Shown one piece after another: positions 27,016 through 35,413 of a DNA stretch of 64,000 nt. Below the pieces are notes generated by a model, which was given only the letters and a program-made list of their open reading frames with translations, searched no databases and was not told where the DNA came from. The position numbers and the translations under genes were made by a program. How positions within the stretch are numbered: position 1 is the stretch's first letter; the number at the start of each line of letters is the position of its first letter. The stretch is from positions 1 through 64,000 of the forward strand of contig NZ_JACHLM010000008.1 of NCBI RefSeq assembly GCF_014207965.1, given 5' to 3'. Origin of the DNA: Brevundimonas bullata (GTDB taxonomy: Bacteria; Pseudomonadota; Alphaproteobacteria; Caulobacterales; Caulobacteraceae).

Positions 27016-27860
27016 AACTGGCCCTATGCAGCGACGGCGGCGCCCCCTTCTGGGCCGTCGTCGACCCCGAGGCTGACGCCGCCCGTCCGATCTCCGGCGG
27101 GATCGCCGACTGGGGTCCCGGCGTCACGCGCGGCGAGGGCGAAGCCGCCCTGAGGTTCGAGGGCCCAGCCCGCGCCCTGTCGACGCTGAGGCTGCTCGCG
27201 CCGTGCGAGCGCACCAGCAAGGTCGTCATCGCCGGGGCCAACTACAGCAAGCATCTGGTCGAATTCGGCGTCGCTGCGCCTGCCCAGCCGATCGCCTTTC
27301 TCAAGGCCTTCGGCGCCCTGATCGGCGCGAACGATCCCATCCGGTACCCGCCCCTCACCGAACAGCTCGACTATGAGTGCGAACTGGTCGTGGTGATCGG
27401 CACGGACGAGATCGACCTGGACGCCCCCCTCGCCTGCGTCCTCGGCTATACCGCCGGCAATGACGTCAGCGCCCGCGACCTGCAACGCAGCGGCCCGCCG
27501 GGCATCGGCATGGATCTCTACGCCGCCAAGAGCCAGGACCGGGCCACCCCGGTCGGCCCCTGGATCGTCACGCGCGATGAGTTCCCGGCCGGCAGCCCCG
27601 CCCTGCGCCTGTCCACCACGATCAACGGCGAAGTCCGTCAGGATGGAACCACAGCAGACATGACCTGGGATGTTTCGGAACTGATCCGCTTCGTCCAGGC
27701 CCGGGTGAGCTTCGGCGTCGGCGACCTGTTGTTCACCGGCACGCCCGAAGGCGTCGGTCAGGGCTCCGGGCGATATCTGAACCCGGGCGACCTCGTCGAG
27801 GTCGTGCTGGAGGGCGTTGGCGCCCTGCGCAATGTCGTCGGCCCCAAGACCCCGACCTGA
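27012..27860 (+). CDS. Fumarylacetoacetate hydrolase (FAH) family protein
   Basis: A 282-residue protein whose metal ligands are visible as Glu122 and Glu124 in DYECELVVVIG and Asp151 in GNDVSARDLQ. The active-site lid sequence and the GTPEGVGQ turn near the C terminus are also present. The family cleaves C-C bonds of beta-diketo acids or isomerises/decarboxylates oxo-hexene-dioates in meta-cleavage pathways. The four-base overlap with the HIT-like gene and the amidohydrolases upstream suggest one pathway segment. Two more FAH members occur in the window (44680, 58749). Confidence 0.88.
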   Translation: MKLALCSDGGAPFWAVVDPEADAARPISGGIADWGPGVTRGEGEAALRFEGPARALSTLRLLAPCERTSKVVIAGANYSKHLVEFGVAAPAQPIAFLKAFGALIGANDPIRYPPLTEQLDYECELVVVIGTDEIDLDAPLACVLGYTAGNDVSARDLQRSGPPGIGMDLYAAKSQDRATPVGPWIVTRDEFPAGSPALRLSTTINGEVRQDGTTADMTWDVSELIRFVQARVSFGVGDLLFTGTPEGVGQGSGRYLNPGDLVEVVLEGVGALRNVVGPKTPT

Positions 27861-27861
27861 A

Positions 27862-27877
27862 CGGCGGCGTTCCGCCG
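27862..27877. terminator. Short hairpin between convergent FAH and TetR genes
   Basis: CGGCGG (27862-27867) pairs with CCGCCG (27872-27877) around CGTT. It is GC-rich, lacks a T-run, and sits between two convergent stops. It is only a candidate. Confidence 0.3.
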
Positions 27878-27897
27878 CGGGACGTGACGGCGAGAGC

Positions 27898-28569
27898 CTA
27901 GGCCGGCTTCAGAGCCCTGAGGACGGCGTCGATCGTCGCCTGAAGGCGCAGCGCCAGGGGCTTGCCGTCGCGCGCCGACACAATGGTTTCGCTCAGCGCC
28001 AGCCGCACCATCATTTCGGCGATGGCGCTCCGGTCCACCACCACGCCGATGTCGCGCTCCCAGGCGTCGAACACCGACTCCAGCGCCGTGAGAACCCGCG
28101 CAATGAAATGGTCGAAGTTCGACTCGAAATACTGCAGCACGAAGGCTGGCTCGACATGCAGGAACTGAGCCCCGCGGTGAGTTTCATTGTTGGAGACGCT
28201 GTACTTCAGAAAGGCGGCGAACCGCTCCGCCGGCGTTTTGCAGCCCGCCATGGCGTGGCTGAGCTCTTCGTCGGTCTCGGTGCGAAGACGCAGGACTACG
28301 GCCTCCAGCACCGCCTCCATCGAGGGGAAGTAGCGATAGAGGGTCCCGCGGGAAATCTCGGCGGCGTCGCAGACCTCCTGGGCGGTGATCCGCGGCGTGC
28401 CGTGGTTCATCATCACGTTCTGAGCCGCGGTGATGATGTTCTCGATCGTTCTGGCGGCGCGCGGATCCGCACGGCGCTTGCGCGCAGGCGCGCCCGGCGG
28501 TGCGGCGTCTGTGAGGGCCGAACGCTCGACCGGAGCCTCCGGGCGAGCCCTTCTGGCGCTGACGGTCAT
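27898..28569 (-). CDS. TetR family transcriptional regulator
   Basis: I start at the ATG at 28569, ten bases after CCCGGAG; a GTG at 28623 gives an 18-residue extension. The protein has a basic N-terminal tail of about 35 residues and then a TetR helix-turn-helix (ITAQEVCDAAEISRGTLYRY). The C-terminal ligand domain is all-helical. It is divergent from the SDR at 28732, and a 7-bp perfect inverted repeat lies between them. A 13-base stretch of that element recurs in front of the Rieske dioxygenase, so this protein may also control ring hydroxylation. Confidence 0.9.
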   Translation of the reverse strand: MTVSARRARPEAPVERSALTDAAPPGAPARKRRADPRAARTIENIITAAQNVMMNHGTPRITAQEVCDAAEISRGTLYRYFPSMEAVLEAVVLRLRTETDEELSHAMAGCKTPAERFAAFLKYSVSNNETHRGAQFLHVEPAFVLQYFESNFDHFIARVLTALESVFDAWERDIGVVVDRSAIAEMMVRLALSETIVSARDGKPLALRLQATIDAVLRALKPA

Positions 28570-28672
28570 ACGTATCTTGCTCCGGGAGTTCAGGCGGGAC
28601 CGTATCCGGTCGGGACCGATCACGCAAACCGCGCCCGCCTGTCAGGACGATATTTCGATACATAATAGCCAA

Positions 28673-28694
28673 TCCTGTATAGAAAATTACAGGA
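28673..28694. promoter_or_regulatory. Probable TetR operator in the TetR/SDR divergent promoter
   Basis: TCCTGTA (28673-28679) and TACAGGA (28688-28694) are perfect inverted arms with an 8-base spacer. The interior CTGTATAGAAAAT (28675-28687) is found again, reverse complemented, at 35348-35360. Confidence 0.6.
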
Positions 28695-28731
28695 AGATCC
28701 GCCTGTTTCATGCCTTGGAGGACCGTCGCAC

Positions 28732-29586
28732 ATGCATATCGATCTCAGCGCCAAACGGGTGATCGTAACCGGCGCCAGCCGCGGAATCGGTCGGGCCGTC
28801 GCAACGGCCTTCGCCCGGGAAGGCGTGCGCCTGGCGATCTGCTCGCGCAGCGCCGACACCCTGGAGGCCGTCGCCGAAGACCTGCGGGCCCTCGGGGCCG
28901 CCGAGGTGATCGCGGTGCCCCTGGACGTGCGCGACACTGCTGCGGTGCGCGCCTTTACGGCTCAGGTCGCCGAGGCCTGGGGCGGGGTCGACGTGCTGGT
29001 CAACAACGCCGGCCAGGGCAAGGGCGGAAGCCTTGAGACCCTGGAGCCCGAGGACATCCTCGACCACGCCGACAATATCCAGGTCGCTCATTTCCGCTTC
29101 GTGCAGGCGGTGGTTCCGCACATGCGCAAGCAGAAATGGGGCCGCATCATCAACATCAACGCCCTGGCCGGGGCCCTGCCGACGCCCGACGGCATTCCCT
29201 CGGTGACCAATCGCGCGGCCGGCATCGCCCTGTCCAAGCTCCTGGGACAGCAACTGGCCAAGGACAATATTCTCGTGAACAGCCTGAACATGGGCTGGAT
29301 CGACACCGGTCAGTGGGATCGGCACTACAAGGAGATGCCCTCGACCATCAGCCGCGAGGAGTTCCTTGAGATGGTGGTCAAGATCGTGCCGCTGGGCCGC
29401 TTCGGCCGACCCGAGGAGGTGGCCCATGTCTGCCTCTTCCTGGCCAGCGACCTGGCCAGCTTCCTCAGCGCGGCCTCGATCGACGTGTCGGGCGGGCTCC
29501 AGGGCGCGATCGCCTACTACCCCACGCTGAAACGCGAGATGCAGGATCTGGGGCGAGCGCGCGAGGCCGCGCTCGCCGCCGAGTGA
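28732..29586 (+). CDS. SDR-fold protein lacking the Ser-Tyr-Lys catalytic residues
   Basis: A 284-residue protein with a clear SDR Rossmann half: TGASRGIG at 13-20 and VNNAG at 90-94. The catalytic half deviates. Where NISS is expected it reads NINA (Ala144), and where YxxxK is expected it reads SVTNR (Ser157, Arg161). The rest of the fold (NMGWIDT, GRFGRPEEVA, DVSGG) is intact. It may be a binding protein, an enzyme with different chemistry, or a subunit that needs another SDR. It has its own TetR-type operator. Known atypical SDRs with a missing Tyr exist, so it is not necessarily inactive. Confidence 0.8.
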   Translation: MHIDLSAKRVIVTGASRGIGRAVATAFAREGVRLAICSRSADTLEAVAEDLRALGAAEVIAVPLDVRDTAAVRAFTAQVAEAWGGVDVLVNNAGQGKGGSLETLEPEDILDHADNIQVAHFRFVQAVVPHMRKQKWGRIININALAGALPTPDGIPSVTNRAAGIALSKLLGQQLAKDNILVNSLNMGWIDTGQWDRHYKEMPSTISREEFLEMVVKIVPLGRFGRPEEVAHVCLFLASDLASFLSAASIDVSGGLQGAIAYYPTLKREMQDLGRAREAALAAE

Positions 29587-29587
29587 C

Positions 29588-30301
29588 CTAGTAGGCCTCT
29601 CCCTGGGGATAGAGCGCCAGCCGGGCGATGTTCGCCCGGTCCGGCTGCTCCAGCATGAAGCGGATGGCGCGAGCGATGTCTTCGGGATCGAGCGCGACCG
29701 GGTTCTCGACCTTGGCTGCGGCCATCATCTTGTCGAACATTTCGCTCGAGGTCGAACCCGGCGCGATGGTGCCGACCTTGACGCCGGTGCCCGCCAGTTC
29801 GATGCGCAGCGACTGGGTGAAGGCCTCCAGCCCGTGCTTGAGCCCGCCGTAGACCCCGCCCGCCCTCGAGATGAGATAGGCGCTGATGCTGGAGACATTG
29901 ATGATCGCACCCGACGACTGGCTGCGGAATTCGCGGGCGAAGACGTAGGAACTGCGCACCACCGCCTCGAAATTCACACGGATCATGTAGCTGACCGCGT
30001 CCAGGTCGATGGTGTCCATCGTCCCGACCGCCATGACGCCGGCATTGTTGACGACCACGTCGGCGCGTCCGAACCCTTCCTTGGCCAGGGCCAGCAACTG
30101 CTCCGGCGTCCCGGCCTCGGCGATGTCGGCGGCCAGCAGGACGCTGGGCCCAGGCAGGGTCGACGCCAGGGCCTCCAGCTTCTCCAGGCGGCGGCTGGTC
30201 AGGACCAGGTTGCAGCCGGCCCGGCTGAGCTCCAGCGCCGTCGCCGCGCCGATGCCGGTCGAGGCGCCGGTGAGAACGACCGTCTTTCCCTTCAGGTCCA
30301 T
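29588..30301 (-). CDS. SDR family NAD(P)-dependent oxidoreductase
   Basis: This 237-residue classical SDR has TGASTGIG (13-20), NNAG and the catalytic Ser in NVSSISA, and YGGLK as the Tyr-Lys pair. SRRLEK after beta-2 favours NADP. The C terminus (ARLALYPQGEAY) differs from the usual FabG-type end and resembles the YdfG/serine-dehydrogenase-like group. It is the last gene of the seven-gene minus-strand operon that begins with the ferredoxin at 35265, and its start overlaps the SDR upstream by ten bases. Confidence 0.87.
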   Translation of the reverse strand: MDLKGKTVVLTGASTGIGAATALELSRAGCNLVLTSRRLEKLEALASTLPGPSVLLAADIAEAGTPEQLLALAKEGFGRADVVVNNAGVMAVGTMDTIDLDAVSYMIRVNFEAVVRSSYVFAREFRSQSSGAIINVSSISAYLISRAGGVYGGLKHGLEAFTQSLRIELAGTGVKVGTIAPGSTSSEMFDKMMAAAKVENPVALDPEDIARAIRFMLEQPDRANIARLALYPQGEAY

Positions 30302-31119
30302 TGGCCCGGCGCCTTCTTCATGCTCTCGATGGTGGGACGCATGTCGGCGACACTGGGCAGATGGGCGGTGAAGCCGCCATCGACTGAGAGGATCTGGCCG
30401 GTGACATAGCTGCTCAGCTCGGAGGCCAGGAAGACCACCATGTTGGCGATGTCGCGCGGCACGCCCAGTCGCGGCACCAGACAGTGACTGAGGAAGATGT
30501 CCTGGATATGGGCCGGCAGCCGCTGCTCCATACCGGGCTGGATGATCAGACCCGCAGCGATGGCGTTCACCCTCACCCCCCTGGGACTATAGGCCGTGGC
30601 CATATGCCGGGTCAGGGCGTTGATCGCCGCCTTGCTGGCGGCGTAGGCGAAATTGCTCACGTCGCCGGACAGGGACTGGCCCGACGAGATGTTGATGATC
30701 GATCCCGAGCCCCGCTCCAGCATGGAGGGAATGGCGTATTTGCAGAACAGCATCGGGCCGCGGGCGTTGATCGCCTGGACCTGGTCCCAGAGTTCGACCG
30801 GCATGTCCGGGATGTCGAGGTCGCGCGAGGAAAAGCCCGTCGCCCCCGCGTTGTTGTCGAGAATATCGACGCCGCCGAAGATCTTCGCGCAGGTTTCGAC
30901 CACCGCCCGGATGTCGTCCTCGCTAGAAAGGTCGCCGGCCTTGCAGGCGACGTCGTGCCCCTGCCCTTTCAGCCGCTCGGTCACCGCCTCAAGTTCGGCC
31001 GCCCGGAGATCGGTCAACAACACCCGCGCCCCCTGCTCGGCCAGGGCCAGGGCCGTCTCTGACCCGATGCTCCCCGCCGCGCCGGTGACCAGCGCGACCT
31101 TCCCATCCAATAACGCCAT
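30292..31119 (-). CDS. SDR family NAD(P)-dependent oxidoreductase
   Basis: A 275-residue classical SDR: TGAAGSIG loop near the N terminus, Asp-rich TDLRAAE after beta-2 (NAD preference), NISSGQS with the catalytic Ser, and YAASK. The first N of the usual NNAG is read in DNNAG. A C-terminal extension of about 25 residues (PSVADMRPTIESMKK) runs past the usual end. It is in the ring-cleavage operon, 27 bases downstream of another SDR. A cis-dihydrodiol or hydroxysteroid-like dehydrogenation is possible but the substrate is unknown. Confidence 0.87.
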   Translation of the reverse strand: MALLDGKVALVTGAAGSIGSETALALAEQGARVLLTDLRAAELEAVTERLKGQGHDVACKAGDLSSEDDIRAVVETCAKIFGGVDILDNNAGATGFSSRDLDIPDMPVELWDQVQAINARGPMLFCKYAIPSMLERGSGSIINISSGQSLSGDVSNFAYAASKAAINALTRHMATAYSPRGVRVNAIAAGLIIQPGMEQRLPAHIQDIFLSHCLVPRLGVPRDIANMVVFLASELSSYVTGQILSVDGGFTAHLPSVADMRPTIESMKKAPGQWT

Positions 31120-31146
31120 ACCCTCGCCTCCCTCTCGTCGTCGGCT

Positions 31147-31959
31147 TCAGCCGCCCTGTTGTTCCATTTCAGCCACGTTGCCAGGCCGCGACTGATACCC
31201 CGGCATATGCAGGCCGCCGTCGACATTGATCAGTTCGCCGGTGACGAAGCGGGCCATGTCCGACGCCAGGAAGACCGCCACCGGTGCGATATCCTCCTCG
31301 GGATCTCCATTGCGCTGAAGCGGCTTCATCGCCGCGACCCGCTCGGCGAACCCCGGCGAGTCCGCCGCCATCTTCTGGAACACCGTGCCCATGGCCGCCG
31401 GCGACAGCAGGTTGACCCGGATGTTGAACCGGCCCCACTCGTGCGCCGCGCTGCGGGTCAGGCCGCGCAGGGCGGACTTGGTGATGCTGTAGTCCGAGTT
31501 CAGCCAGGCCCCGGTTTCGACGTCGATCGAGTAGAAGTTGACGATCGAGCCGCCGCCCCTGGCGATCATGTGCGGCCGTGCAGCCTGCATCGCCCACCAG
31601 CCGGCCCACAGGCCGGAGTGCAGGGTCGCGTCGAGCATCTCGTCTGTCTTGTGCTCGAGAAGGACCTTGGGGCTCAGGGTGAAGGCGTTGTTGATCAGGA
31701 TGTCGATGCCGCCGAACCGCTCCACGGTCGCCTCGACCGCGCCCTGGATCTGTTCCTTCACCCTGACGTCGGCCTTGAGCACCTCGGCCTGACCGCCGAG
31801 CTCCTCGACCAACTCCTGACGGATCGTCGCGCAGTAGTCGTCGTTGTATTCCGCCACCATGACCGAGGCGCCCTCGCGGACGAATTTGCGGGCGATGCCT
31901 CTGCCGATGCCGCCGCCGCCGCCGGTGACCAGGGCGACCTTGCCGTCGAGCAATCCCAT
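31147..31959 (-). CDS. SDR family NAD(P)-dependent oxidoreductase
   Basis: A 270-residue SDR with TGGGGGIG, the NNAF variant of NNAG, a catalytic Ser in NFYSIDV and Tyr-Lys in DYSITK. The C terminus has the usual NVDGG turn followed by a tail with tryptophan-free QSRPGN. The start shares one base with the stop of the extradiol dioxygenase gene, so the two are translationally coupled. This closeness makes it a candidate for the dihydrodiol dehydrogenase that supplies the catechol to the dioxygenase (the DitB or BphB role), but three other SDRs in the operon compete for that role. Confidence 0.87.
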   Translation of the reverse strand: MGLLDGKVALVTGGGGGIGRGIARKFVREGASVMVAEYNDDYCATIRQELVEELGGQAEVLKADVRVKEQIQGAVEATVERFGGIDILINNAFTLSPKVLLEHKTDEMLDATLHSGLWAGWWAMQAARPHMIARGGGSIVNFYSIDVETGAWLNSDYSITKSALRGLTRSAAHEWGRFNIRVNLLSPAAMGTVFQKMAADSPGFAERVAAMKPLQRNGDPEEDIAPVAVFLASDMARFVTGELINVDGGLHMPGYQSRPGNVAEMEQQGG

Positions 31960-32873
31960 CAGAGCAGTTCCTCAGGCGTACGGACCGTCGTCCCGAGAAT
32001 CGGACCGACCAGTTCATGCCCCCAGTAGCTGAGACGCTCGGCGTTGAGTTCGAACGGATCGCCCGGCCAGGGATGGGTTTCGGCGATCACCTCGACGGCG
32101 AAGCCGGACGGCGAGAAGTGATAGAAGGAGAAATGGGGATCCTGGGTGTGCTGGCCGAGGGTCATCTGCACCGGGATGCCGCGCTTGTTGACGATGTCCC
32201 AGGTCTCGCCGACGTCGCGCAGATCGCCCGTCAGCAGGCCCATATGCTGGACCCCCATCCGGCCCGGCGCATGGCCGTAGCCGATGTCATGACTGGTCAG
32301 GTTGTTGAGCCCGGCGCGGTAGAAGCCGGTCTTGCCCTTGCCCGCGCCCGAGCCGTACCACTGGAAGCCCATGATGTTGATCAGGAAATCATCCAGCTCC
32401 GGACCGTATTCAGGAGTGATCACCACGACATGGCCGAAGCCCCGGCCATGGGTGTTGAAGCCGCCGTGGCGACGCCCGGGGATAAAGGAGTCGGGCTCGC
32501 CCTTCTGGCCGTAGAAGAGTTCGTACTGGTAGCCCACGGGATCCTTGAACCGGACCACGTCGCGCACGGCGCGGCGCGCCCGCAGATCGTCTGTCCCGTG
32601 TTCCACGGCTATGCCGGCGTCTTCGAGCTTCTTGACGGCCTTCTCGAAGGCGATCCGGTTGACGCATTCCCAGCCGATATAGGCCAGCTTGTCGATGGGG
32701 CCGGGCTGGAAGGCGAACCGATAGCGGCGGTCGTCCATGCGCAGATAGAGGGACTCGGGCTCGTCCTCAGGCGACGGGGCGACAGCGAGGCCGAGCACCT
32801 CGGGGCCATAGGTGCGCCAGGCGCTGATATTGGGGCTCTCAAAGCCGAGATAGCCGATGCCGCGGATATCCAT
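31959..32873 (-). CDS. Type I extradiol ring-cleavage dioxygenase, BphC-like
   Basis: This 304-residue protein has the two-module VOC fold of 2,3-dihydroxybiphenyl 1,2-dioxygenase. Its likely iron ligands are His148 (GFGHVVVITP), His210 (GVQHMGLLTGD) and Glu261 (GFAVEVIAE). The second-sphere residues His195, His242 and Tyr251 also fall within one or two positions of the BphC ones. It should open a catechol ring next to one hydroxyl with O2. Relatives cleave catechols of biphenyl, steroid (TesB/HsaC) and abietane (DitC) pathways. It lies between SDR genes and shares their operon. Confidence 0.9.
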   Translation of the reverse strand: MDIRGIGYLGFESPNISAWRTYGPEVLGLAVAPSPEDEPESLYLRMDDRRYRFAFQPGPIDKLAYIGWECVNRIAFEKAVKKLEDAGIAVEHGTDDLRARRAVRDVVRFKDPVGYQYELFYGQKGEPDSFIPGRRHGGFNTHGRGFGHVVVITPEYGPELDDFLINIMGFQWYGSGAGKGKTGFYRAGLNNLTSHDIGYGHAPGRMGVQHMGLLTGDLRDVGETWDIVNKRGIPVQMTLGQHTQDPHFSFYHFSPSGFAVEVIAETHPWPGDPFELNAERLSYWGHELVGPILGTTVRTPEELL

Positions 32874-32900
32874 TGTCCTGATCCTTGTCTTGCAGGTTTT

Positions 32901-33659
32901 TCAGCAGGCGGTGGTGCCGCCGTCGATGATGAAGTCGGCGCCCGTGATGAAGGCGGCCTCGTCGCTGGCCAGGAAGGCGGCCATGCCGACGACGTCTTCC
33001 GGTTCGCCGGGCCGGCCGAGCGGAATTCCGCTGGTCAGCTGGGCGCGCACCGCCGGATTCTCGACAAAGGCGCGCGTGCCGGGGGTGATGATGAAGCCCG
33101 GGCTGATGCTGTTGGCGCGCACGCCGTGGGCGGCCCCCTCCAGCGCCGCCTGGCGCGTCAGGGCGATGACCCCGCCCTTGGTGGCGTTGTGGGCCGCGGT
33201 GCCGTTACCGCGCGACCCCTGCCATCCGGCGGTCGAAGCGACGTTGATGATCGCTCCGCCCTGCCTGGCCAGATAGGGCCAGGCGAACTTCATGCTCAGG
33301 AAGACCAGGTCGAGTTCGTTGCGGATGGTGAAGCGCCAGTCCTCGACGGAGAGTTCGGCGATCGAGCCGAACCGCGCGGCCGAGGCGTTATTGTAGAGGA
33401 TGTCGATGCGGTCGTGCTCGGCGACGGCCCTGGCGATCCAGGCCGCCGCGCCCTCCGGATCGCCGAGATCGCAGACCATGGTCGTCATGGCGCCGCCGGC
33501 CTCGGCGACCAGCCGCAGGGTCTCGGCGTCGGCCTCGGCGTTGACGTCGCATCCGACGATGACGGCGCCGTCGGCGGCGAACCTGAGGGCCGCCGCCCGC
33601 CCCTGGCCGCCGCCGGTGCCGGAAATCAGGGCGACCCGTCCCTCCAGCCGGCGCGTCAC
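32901..33659 (-). CDS. SDR-fold protein with His in place of the catalytic Tyr
   Basis: A 252-residue SDR with the cofactor loop TGGGQGRA (14-21 region), CDVNAEAD after beta-2 (NAD preference) and NVASTAG with Ser142. The YxxxK motif reads HNATK, so His157 replaces the catalytic Tyr while Lys161 is kept. The C terminus (FIIDGGTTAC) is standard. It overlaps the MFS gene by four bases and precedes the extradiol dioxygenase by 27. A His could still act as acid/base, or the protein may have another role; the change should be confirmed against homologues. Confidence 0.84.
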   Translation of the reverse strand: MTRRLEGRVALISGTGGGQGRAAALRFAADGAVIVGCDVNAEADAETLRLVAEAGGAMTTMVCDLGDPEGAAAWIARAVAEHDRIDILYNNASAARFGSIAELSVEDWRFTIRNELDLVFLSMKFAWPYLARQGGAIINVASTAGWQGSRGNGTAAHNATKGGVIALTRQAALEGAAHGVRANSISPGFIITPGTRAFVENPAVRAQLTSGIPLGRPGEPEDVVGMAAFLASDEAAFITGADFIIDGGTTAC

Positions 33660-35050
33660 AGGGGGGCTCCTTCCTGTGCCGCCCGCGCGTCTCGGGCGTC
33701 CAGCGCCGCGCGGATGGCGGCGTGTTTGTCACGGGTCAGGGGGTAGGTGAAGGCCAGCCAGGCGCCGAGCAGGAACAGAACCGCCGACGGACCGGCGAAC
33801 ACCATCTCCAGACCGGATATGGCCTCCGGCGTATTGGTCGCCATCAGCGCGGGCTTGTAGCCGACCAGGGCCAGAGCCGCGAAGGACAGGCCGACGGCCA
33901 ACGCCCCGCCCAGCTTCCAGCTGCTGATCAGCAGAGCATAGAGGACGCCGGTCTGGTCCGAGCCCGAGTCCAGCCGAAGCTCGTCGCCCGCGTCCGCCAT
34001 CATCGCCCGCGGCAGGAGGTTGAAGGCGCCGAACGACAGTCCCCAGCCCATCATGCCCAGGGAGGCGGCCAGGAGGTTCCCGTCAGGCAGAAAGACAAAG
34101 ACCACGCTGACGACCGCAGCGAGGACGCCCGAAATCCCGAGTACGAAATGCTTGTCGAGCCGACGCGCCAGCCAGGCGACGGCCGGCACGGTGATCATGG
34201 CGGTGACGACCTGGGCGATGAGGACGACGCCGACCGCGCTTCGATCCAGCCCCTTGGCCGCTGTGATGAAGAAGACCAGCATCGCCGAGGCCGTACCGAA
34301 ACCGAGCCCGAACAACAGGTCGATGGCGGCGATGCGAAACACCGCCTTGCGCCCCACCACGGCCAGATAATCCTTGAGGCCGACGATGTGACGCTGGGTG
34401 ACGGCCGCCGCCTCGGGCACCCGCCAGGCGGCCAGGGCCACGGCGGGCGCCATCAGCAGGATGATGATCCAGCCCATGAGGCGCGTCGGCTCCAGGCCGG
34501 TTTCGCCAAGCTTCGACAGGAGGATGGGAAAGCCCATGACCGTCAGAATGCCCAGCAGCGAAGCAAACTGCAGCCAGGCGTAAACGCGCGATCGCTCGTC
34601 GTAGCTGGTGGCAAGACCGGAAGCCAAAGCCAGCTGGGCCAGCGACAGGATGGACCAGCCCAGGAAGGCGGCCGTCAGGGTCGCGAGCAGATACAGCGGC
34701 CCCACGCCGGGCTGGGCCATGAAGAGCAGATAGACCGCCAGCATCAGCGCCGGCGCGCCAAAGATGAGCCAGGGCCGGTAGCGGCCCCAGCGGCTTCGGG
34801 TCCGGTCCATCGCCGCGCCCAGCAGGGGATCGACCACGATGTCGAAGACGCGCACGCTGGTGAAAATGACGCCGATGACGGCCAGGGGCAGCCCCAGAAC
34901 CGTGGCGTAATGCTCGGGAATCATCACCACCAGCGGCAGGGACAGGGCGGTCAGAGGAATGCCCATCAGCGACAGAGACAGCAGGCCTGGCGGCCTGCGA
35001 TCGCTGCGGACGCGCGCCGTCGGGCTCGCCGCGACTGACGGGGCGGTCAT
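33656..35050 (-). CDS. GPH-type MFS sodium/proton symporter
   Basis: A 464-residue, 12-helix transporter of the glycoside-pentoside-hexuronide (MelB-like) branch. It carries the family motif DPLLGAAMDRTRSRWGRYRP after helix 2, used for cation coupling. It starts with a four-base overlap with the ferredoxin stop and ends overlapping the SDR start. Members of this branch in catabolic clusters may take up acidic ring compounds; abietane clusters also carry an MFS permease. The substrate is inferred only from the operon. Confidence 0.86.
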   Translation of the reverse strand: MTAPSVAASPTARVRSDRRPPGLLSLSLMGIPLTALSLPLVVMIPEHYATVLGLPLAVIGVIFTSVRVFDIVVDPLLGAAMDRTRSRWGRYRPWLIFGAPALMLAVYLLFMAQPGVGPLYLLATLTAAFLGWSILSLAQLALASGLATSYDERSRVYAWLQFASLLGILTVMGFPILLSKLGETGLEPTRLMGWIIILLMAPAVALAAWRVPEAAAVTQRHIVGLKDYLAVVGRKAVFRIAAIDLLFGLGFGTASAMLVFFITAAKGLDRSAVGVVLIAQVVTAMITVPAVAWLARRLDKHFVLGISGVLAAVVSVVFVFLPDGNLLAASLGMMGWGLSFGAFNLLPRAMMADAGDELRLDSGSDQTGVLYALLISSWKLGGALAVGLSFAALALVGYKPALMATNTPEAISGLEMVFAGPSAVLFLLGAWLAFTYPLTRDKHAAIRAALDARDARAAQEGAPL

Positions 35051-35265
35051 CCTTCGACAGGTTCCACAACGATGGCCGCCTGCGGGCAGGATTCGGCGCC
35101 TTCAATGGCGCGCTCGAGCAGCTCGGGCGGGACCAGTTCGGTGGTCAGAACCACCAGCCCGCCCTCGAGCTGATAGATCTCGGGGCAGATTTCCACGCAC
35201 GTCCCGTAGCCGCAGCAGGCGCTACGGTCGGCGACGACGCGATGCGCGATCGCAGTTGCACTCAT
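35047..35265 (-). CDS. Small ferredoxin, [3Fe-4S]-type motif
   Basis: I start at the ATG at 35265, right behind GGAGGAAGAAG; a longer frame to 35349 has no such site and would run over a palindrome. The 72-residue acidic protein has CCGYGTCVEICP and a remote SCP. Where [4Fe-4S] ferredoxins have a second Cys (C-x2-C-x2-C), there is a Tyr, as in [3Fe-4S] ferredoxins that serve P450s. No [2Fe-2S] ferredoxin or reductase gene is in the window. It could feed the Rieske dioxygenase at 35414 (as DitA3 does in the abietane pathway) or the P450 at 39659. Confidence 0.88.
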   Translation of the reverse strand: MSATAIAHRVVADRSACCGYGTCVEICPEIYQLEGGLVVLTTELVPPELLERAIEGAESCPQAAIVVEPVEG

Positions 35266-35349
35266 CTTCTTCCTCCGTGCCGGGCGTCCCTTTGGGACTT
35301 CTCCGGGGGCCTGCGGCCCGTCGTTCCTCAACAAATCGATGAGTTGCAT

Positions 35350-35363
35350 TTTCTATACAGAAA
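35350..35363. promoter_or_regulatory. Palindrome in the ferredoxin/Rieske divergent promoter
   Basis: TTTCTATACAGAAA has perfect 5-bp arms around ATAC. Bases 35348-35360 match, in reverse, the core of the TetR operator at 28675-28687 over 13 bases. It lies 51 bases ahead of the Rieske alpha start and 85 from the ferredoxin start. Confidence 0.55.
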
Positions 35364-35413
35364 TGCCACCTCTGTTCAAAATTATGTGGCGCTCAGCGCC
35401 CAGGAGGAAAGAC

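Noticed and set aside
28620..28731. AT-rich patch considered as an attachment or integration site
   Set aside because: It is a promoter gap between divergent genes with a clear operator. No tRNA end, direct repeat or integrase is near.
35266..35349. N-terminal extension of the ferredoxin
   Set aside because: It would begin inside the palindromic promoter element and lacks a ribosome binding site, while the ATG at 35265 has a strong one.
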